A DNA stretch of 9,351 nt from Actinomycetes bacterium. Lineage in GTDB: Bacteria; Actinomycetota; Acidimicrobiia; Acidimicrobiales; Ilumatobacteraceae. Under the pieces are notes generated by a model. The model was given only the letters and a program-made list of their open reading frames with translations, had not been told where the DNA came from and ran no database searches. Shown one piece after another: positions 5,817 to 9,351 of this stretch (position 1 is its first letter; the number at the start of each line of letters is the position of its first letter). Made by a program: the position numbers and the translations under genes. The stretch spans positions 1 to 9,351 of the forward strand of contig JAEZFY010000111.1 of assembly GCA_023417265.1 (NCBI GenBank), written 5' to 3'.

Positions 5817-7146
5817 TGTCGAGATAGAGGCCGCTGAGGAACAGGAACCCGAGCAGGGTGATCACCGCCATCGCCAGCGGCATCAGCTTGGCGACGTCGG
5901 CGTGGTAGCGCTCGCCGGCGCGCATGCGCAGCTCGCGGATCCGCTCGTAGGTGGCGATCGCGGCGTGGCCGCCGTCGAGTGGGAGCAGCGGGAACATGTT
6001 GAACACACCGACGAACACGTTCAGGACGGCGAGCAGGAAGAGCACGCCGAACACACCTTGCGATTCGCCGACGTCGTCGCTGATGCCGGTGACCCCCACC
6101 ATCGTGGTGGGGCGGGTGGTGATGTCGTCGTTCGATCCGGTGACGTGGGTGAACACGTTGACTGGGTTGAGCGCCTTGACGACGCCCTTGGTCGACTCCC
6201 ACGCAACCGGAAACAGGTCGGTCACGCTGTTGACGGCGGCGTCGGCCACGCCGCGTTCGACGGTCTCGAAGTAGTTGCCGGTGGACACGCCGAGGATCGG
6301 TGTGCCGACCAGTTCGGCAGGGACGCCGTCGCCGGCTTCGCGGGTGGCGAGCGTGGCGCTGAGGTCGCGCGGCTGGCCGTCGCGGAGCACCGTCACGGTG
6401 ACCGTGTCGCCGGCCGCATGGGTCCGGACGAGCTCGCCGAGCCCGGTGGAGCTCGCCACCCGCTCGCCGTCGATGGCGACGATCACGTCGCCCGGCTCGA
6501 CACCGGCGGCACGCGCCGGCCCGACGACGCTGGCGGCGGCCGAGCCGACCTCGGCGCCGGGCCGTTCGACCATTTCGCCACGGGCGACGTAGACGACGAA
6601 CAGCAGGAGCACGGCCTGGATGACGTGCATGATCGAGCCGGCCGAGATGACGAGCAGGCGCCGCGGATAGCTCTTCGAGCGGTAGGTGCGAGATTCGTCC
6701 TCGACGTCGACGTCGTCCATCGAGTTCATGCCGATGATGCGGACGAACGCGCCGAGTGGGAGCAGGCGGAGGCCGTACTCGGTTTCGCCGCGACGGAAGC
6801 TCCACACGCGCGGCCCGAAGCCGATGAAGAACTGGGTGGCCTTCATGCCGGTCCAGCGGGCGGTGAGGTAGTGCCCGAGCTCGTGCAGGAAGATCGCCAC
6901 CAGGATGCCGACCGCGAACACGAACCACCACAGGTTGGCGACGGCGAGCAGAGCGAACAGGCCGATCACCGCGGCGACACCGAGCGCCCCCCGCCAGCCG
7001 CCGACGAGTTCGTCCGCGGGCTTCTCGACGACGCTGCCGCCGGCCATCATCTCGCTGGCGAACTTGCCGTGACGGCGCGCCTCGGCGATGACTGGGGCGG
7101 GTGGCGGCGGGAGCGGGGCCGGCCGGTCGAGTTTGTCGAGACTCAT
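5800..7146 (-). CDS. rip1: Site-2 intramembrane zinc metalloprotease, M50 family (Rip1/RseP type)
   Basis: Cleaves membrane-bound substrates such as anti-sigma factors within the bilayer. The 448-residue protein has HELGH (88-92) with both zinc-binding His and the catalytic Glu, a PDZ domain at about 195-275 (GPARAAGVEPGDVIVAIDGE at 209-228), and the third zinc-ligand motif NMFPLLPLDGGHA (383-395, Asp391). Membrane segments lie at about 54-95, 166-187, 364-388 and 420-445. ATG at 7146 is chosen because it starts one base after the dxr stop; an ATG at 7212 in the same frame would force a 67-base overlap with dxr. Unlike M. tuberculosis Rip1, which begins almost directly with the HExxH helix, this one has about 50 extra residues, proline-rich (PAPLPPPPAP) and charged, plus a long hydrophobic stretch that could hold an additional helix. 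It is almost certainly co-transcribed with dxr and probably cdsA. The known dxr-rip1 linkage supports the name; the natural substrate is not visible. Confidence 0.93.
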   Translation of the reverse strand: MSLDKLDRPAPLPPPPAPVIAEARRHGKFASEMMAGGSVVEKPADELVGGWRGALGVAAVIGLFALLAVANLWWFVFAVGILVAIFLHELGHYLTARWTGMKATQFFIGFGPRVWSFRRGETEYGLRLLPLGAFVRIIGMNSMDDVDVEDESRTYRSKSYPRRLLVISAGSIMHVIQAVLLLFVVYVARGEMVERPGAEVGSAAASVVGPARAAGVEPGDVIVAIDGERVASSTGLGELVRTHAAGDTVTVTVLRDGQPRDLSATLATREAGDGVPAELVGTPILGVSTGNYFETVERGVADAAVNSVTDLFPVAWESTKGVVKALNPVNVFTHVTGSNDDITTRPTTMVGVTGISDDVGESQGVFGVLFLLAVLNVFVGVFNMFPLLPLDGGHAAIATYERIRELRMRAGERYHADVAKLMPLAMAVITLLGFLFLSGLYLDITDPL

Positions 7147-7147
7147 G

Positions 7148-8308
7148 TCAGTTCCATCGTTCGAGGACAGACGCCGCGTGTCGGCGGGCCGCGCGGTCGG
7201 CGTCGATGACATCCTCGACGGTATCGGGAACTGCCCCGTCGCAGGCGTCGAGCGCGGCGTCGACGACGTCGGCGATCTGGGCCCAGCGCAGGCGCCCGGC
7301 GAGGAAGGCGTCGACGGCGACCTCGTTGGCGGCGCTCACCCAGGCCGGCGCAACCCCGCCCGCGCGGCCGGCCGCGTAGGCAAGCGAGAGGCAGCGGAAC
7401 GTCGCCAGGTCGGGCGGTTCGAAGTCGAGCGAGCCGAGCGCCGCCCAGTCGATCCGGCCGAACGCGGTGCCGATCCGGTGCGGGTAGCCGAGCGCGTACC
7501 CGATCGGGAGGCGCATGTCGGGCATGCTCAGTTGGGCGATCGTCGAGCCGTCGCTGAACTCGGCCATCGAGTGCACCACCGACTGCGGGTGCACGACGAC
7601 ATCGATGTCGTCGTAGCCGATGCCGAACAGTTCGTGGGCCTCGATCACCTCGAGACCCTTGTTCATCAAGGTCGAGCTGTCGATCGTGATCTTCGGGCCC
7701 ATCGACCAGGTCGGGTGCGCCAGCGCCTCGTCGACGGTGACGTCGGCGAGTTCGGCCAGCGGGCGGCCGCGGAACGGGCCCCCGCTGGCGGTCAGGACGA
7801 TCCGGGCCACCTCGTGGTGGGCGCCGGCGCGCAGCGACTGGTGCACGGCGCAGTGTTCGCTGTCGACCGGCACGAGCTCGGCCCCGGGCGTGGCCCGTAA
7901 CGGCTGCACCACGGGCCCGGCCGCGATCAGGCTCTCCTTGTTGGCGAGCCCGAGCCGTTTGCCGCCGCGCAGCGTGGCGATCGTGACCGGTAGCCCGGCG
8001 AACCCGACGACGCCGTTGATGACCACGTCAGCCGGATCGGCGAGGTCCGCCAGGTCGGCGACGACCTCCGCCGTCACACCTGCCGCCGCCAGGGCTGCCG
8101 GTGCCTCGGCGCGGGCCGCAGCATCGGCGACGGCGACCAGCTGCGGCCGGAACTCGACGGCCTGGGCGACCAGCGTGTCGAGCGACGCGCCGACCCCCAA
8201 GGCGACGACGTCGTAGTCACCGTCGCCCGCGTTCTCGGCGCGGACAACGGCGAGGGTCTGCGTGCCGATCGAACCCGTCGACCCGGCGATCGCGACCTTC
8301 ACAGGCAT
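7148..8308 (-). CDS. dxr: 1-deoxy-D-xylulose 5-phosphate reductoisomerase
   Basis: Catalyses the NADPH- and divalent-metal-dependent conversion of DXP to 2-C-methyl-D-erythritol 4-phosphate, the committed step of the MEP isoprenoid pathway, in the cytosol. The 386-residue length is typical. Visible motifs in order: NADPH-binding GSTGSIG (9-15), LANKESLIAAG (121-131), metal ligands in VDSEHCAVHQ (Asp149, Glu151), LTASGGPFR (172-180), HPTWSMGPKITIDSSTLMNK (198-217) followed by Glu220, and PQSVVHSMAEFSDGSTIAQL (241-260). The residue after DSEH is Cys; E. coli has Asn and M. tuberculosis Ser there. The ATG at 8308 has no clear Shine-Dalgarno; a GTG two codons downstream is an alternative start. 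The rip1 gene begins one base after the stop, indicating coupling. cdsA lies 108 bases upstream on the same strand. Confidence 0.97.
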   Translation of the reverse strand: MPVKVAIAGSTGSIGTQTLAVVRAENAGDGDYDVVALGVGASLDTLVAQAVEFRPQLVAVADAAARAEAPAALAAAGVTAEVVADLADLADPADVVINGVVGFAGLPVTIATLRGGKRLGLANKESLIAAGPVVQPLRATPGAELVPVDSEHCAVHQSLRAGAHHEVARIVLTASGGPFRGRPLAELADVTVDEALAHPTWSMGPKITIDSSTLMNKGLEVIEAHELFGIGYDDIDVVVHPQSVVHSMAEFSDGSTIAQLSMPDMRLPIGYALGYPHRIGTAFGRIDWAALGSLDFEPPDLATFRCLSLAYAAGRAGGVAPAWVSAANEVAVDAFLAGRLRWAQIADVVDAALDACDGAVPDTVEDVIDADRAARRHAASVLERWN

Positions 8309-8416
8309 CTCAACACCGGTCCGAAGTCAGCACACCACGCCGCTGGGTTGTCGAGGTCGCCCGAGTGCCCAACACCATCAATCCGCTGAGCCCTTACGCA
8401 GTGAGTCGGGCCGGAC
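8309..8416. other. Intergenic region between cdsA and dxr
   Basis: A 108-base spacer, the longest non-coding stretch in the window. I see no ORF, RNA gene or TANNNT element at leaderless spacing before the dxr ATG. TTGATG occurs on the minus strand but has no well-placed -10 partner. The only structure is the hairpin at its right-hand edge. The spacer is long enough for a dxr promoter, but I cannot point to one. Confidence 0.5.
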
Positions 8417-8420
8417 TCAC
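8401..8420. repeat. Hairpin straddling the cdsA stop codon
   Basis: GTGAGTC (8401-8407) and GACTCAC (8414-8420) form a perfect 7-base stem with a 6-base loop (GGGCCG). The TGA stop of cdsA (8417-8419) lies inside one arm. No T-run follows on the minus strand, so this is not a classic intrinsic terminator. It could be a weak attenuator or a 3' stabilising structure between cdsA and dxr. Confidence 0.4.
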
Positions 8421-9351
8421 GCCCACGGCTCGAGGACGAGCGTGAGGTAGTACACGCCGGGCAGCACGAACAAGAACCCGTCGAAGCGATCGAGGATGCC
8501 GCCGTGGCCCTTCACCAGGGTGCCGAAGTCCTTCACGTCGAGGTTGCGCTTGAACATCGATTCGACGAGATCGCCCATCGGGGCGAGCACCGAGATCACC
8601 GCCGCGAGGGCGAGCAAGTGGCCGTACGACGTCCAGGTTTCGCTCCACTCGCCGATGCCGACGACGACGAGGGCGATGATGGTCAGCAGCGCCCCGCCGA
8701 TGAAGCCCTCGACGGTCTTGTTCGGGCTGATCCAGGGACGCAGCGGAGTGCGCCCGGCCGCCGACCCGACGAACAGGGCCCCGACGTCGTTGGCGACGAC
8801 ACCGAGCGCCAGCAGGAACAGCGTGTCGGTGCCCCAGTTGTCGCTGCCGGGCAAGTCGGTGGCGTTGGCCGTCGACAGCCGCAGGATCAGCATCGCGAAC
8901 GCGCCCATCACGCCGATCCAGACCATGCCGAGCGTCGTGATCGACACGTTCGGGAGCGGGCCGGCCTCGACGCTGCGGGCACCGACGAAGCTGCCGGCGA
9001 TCGCCATGAACCCGAACGCGATCGCCAGCGGCATGGCGAACTCGCCGAGCCAGTAGGCGGCCAGCGGGATGCACACACACGCGGCGATACCGGGCACGAC
9101 GGCCGGGCGGTAACCCTTCTCGGCGACCTTGCCGTAGAACTCGACCGCGCCGAGCCCGAGGATGACGGTCACGACCGCGGCGACCGACCACGGCTTCCAC
9201 ATCAACGCCGCGATGAAGGCCGCCGCGAGCACGAGCCCGACCGCGATCGCGGTGGGCATGTCGCGCCCCGACGAGGTGGCTTGGGCACTCGATGGGCGGG
9301 CCCGCGACGACGGGCTCGGCGACGGGGCGCCCCGCCGGCGCGGTGCGCCAC
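8417..9351 (-). CDS. cdsA: Phosphatidate cytidylyltransferase (CdsA), N-terminus beyond the window
   Basis: Makes CDP-diacylglycerol from phosphatidic acid and CTP in the cytoplasmic membrane, the branch point to all major phospholipids. Counting from the Met at 9259, the CDP-alcohol signature runs from Ser234 to Asp260, with KRNLDVKD and GHGGILDRFD intact. The upstream motif SPNKTVEGFIGG (178-189) and Asp158 in ANDVGALFVG are also present. Multiple hydrophobic helices span the protein from about residues 4 to 225. The ATG at 9259 is probably not the start: the frame stays open to the window edge and encodes an Arg/Pro/Ser/Ala-rich segment ending SSGRD-MPTAIAVG. This resembles the GRxLPAAIAVG junction of actinobacterial CdsA proteins, which carry a long disordered cytosolic N-terminus. 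I therefore extend the call to 9351 as 5'-partial. dxr follows after 108 bases on the same strand. Confidence 0.93.
   Translation of the reverse strand, partial: GAPRRRGAPSPSPSSRARPSSAQATSSGRDMPTAIAVGLVLAAAFIAALMWKPWSVAAVVTVILGLGAVEFYGKVAEKGYRPAVVPGIAACVCIPLAAYWLGEFAMPLAIAFGFMAIAGSFVGARSVEAGPLPNVSITTLGMVWIGVMGAFAMLILRLSTANATDLPGSDNWGTDTLFLLALGVVANDVGALFVGSAAGRTPLRPWISPNKTVEGFIGGALLTIIALVVVGIGEWSETWTSYGHLLALAAVISVLAPMGDLVESMFKRNLDVKDFGTLVKGHGGILDRFDGFLFVLPGVYYLTLVLEPWA

Noticed and set aside
5902..7209. 435-codon plus-strand open frame opposite the protease gene
   Set aside because: Antisense to a gene with intact HELGH, PDZ and LDGG motifs. The composition (His, Asp, Gly, Glu, Arg-rich) is that of a shadow frame.
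7144..7212. Alternative ATG at 7212 for the protease gene
   Set aside because: It would overlap dxr by 67 bases. The ATG at 7146 lies one base after the dxr stop, the normal coupled arrangement, and has a weak GGA upstream.
1..9351. Defence system, prophage, transposon, CRISPR array, tRNA or rRNA
   Set aside because: No transposase, integrase, nuclease or phage motif, no regularly spaced repeats and no tRNA- or rRNA-like segments were seen. The middle domain of PaaX proteins has a Cas2-like fold, but this does not make it a CRISPR gene.

Overview
This is a very GC-rich, gene-dense bacterial window with GTG as well as ATG starts, tiny intergenic gaps and few clear Shine-Dalgarno sequences. 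Gene content and order (cdsA, dxr, a rip1-type site-2 protease, then ispG further on; SCO6745-like, MOSC and DUF1697 proteins) point to an actinobacterium. An Acidimicrobiia/Ilumatobacter-like lineage is my best guess, but that is inference only. Nearly every base is assigned to a gene. I see no tRNA, rRNA, CRISPR array, insertion sequence or phage gene.

Layout, left to right. (1) 2-631 (+): the C-terminal part of a class I mannose-6-phosphate isomerase (manA), cut by the window edge. (2) Reading leftwards on the minus strand: a DUF1697 protein (2112-2636), a MOSC-domain protein (1439-2107) and an SCO6745-like protein (647-1393); the last converges on manA with a 15-base gap. (3) 2678-4919 (-): a membrane fatty-acid-desaturase-family gene followed after 10 bases by ispG. 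(4) 4986-5816 (+): a PaaX-family regulator, divergent from the desaturase. (5) 5800-9351 (-): cdsA (N-terminus beyond the window), dxr and a rip1/rseP-type intramembrane protease, the last overlapping the regulator tail-to-tail by 17 bases.

How the genes fit together. cdsA, dxr, rip1 and ispG form a recognised neighbourhood for membrane lipid precursors, MEP-pathway isoprenoid synthesis and regulated intramembrane proteolysis. In Mycobacterium tuberculosis dxr, rip1 and ispG are adjacent. Here the block is interrupted: a desaturase and a divergent PaaX-like regulator sit between rip1 and ispG. ispG therefore appears to be transcribed with the desaturase rather than with dxr-rip1.

The most interesting non-coding feature is the 66-base gap at 4920-4985. 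It holds two back-to-back TANNNT -10 elements, each 6-7 bases before a GTG start, which suggests that both divergent transcripts are leaderless. A tandem CGCGATCA repeat lies between the two -10 elements and is a plausible operator. I find no clearly new multi-gene system. The desaturase/PaaX insertion, with likely capture of ispG control, is the best lead.
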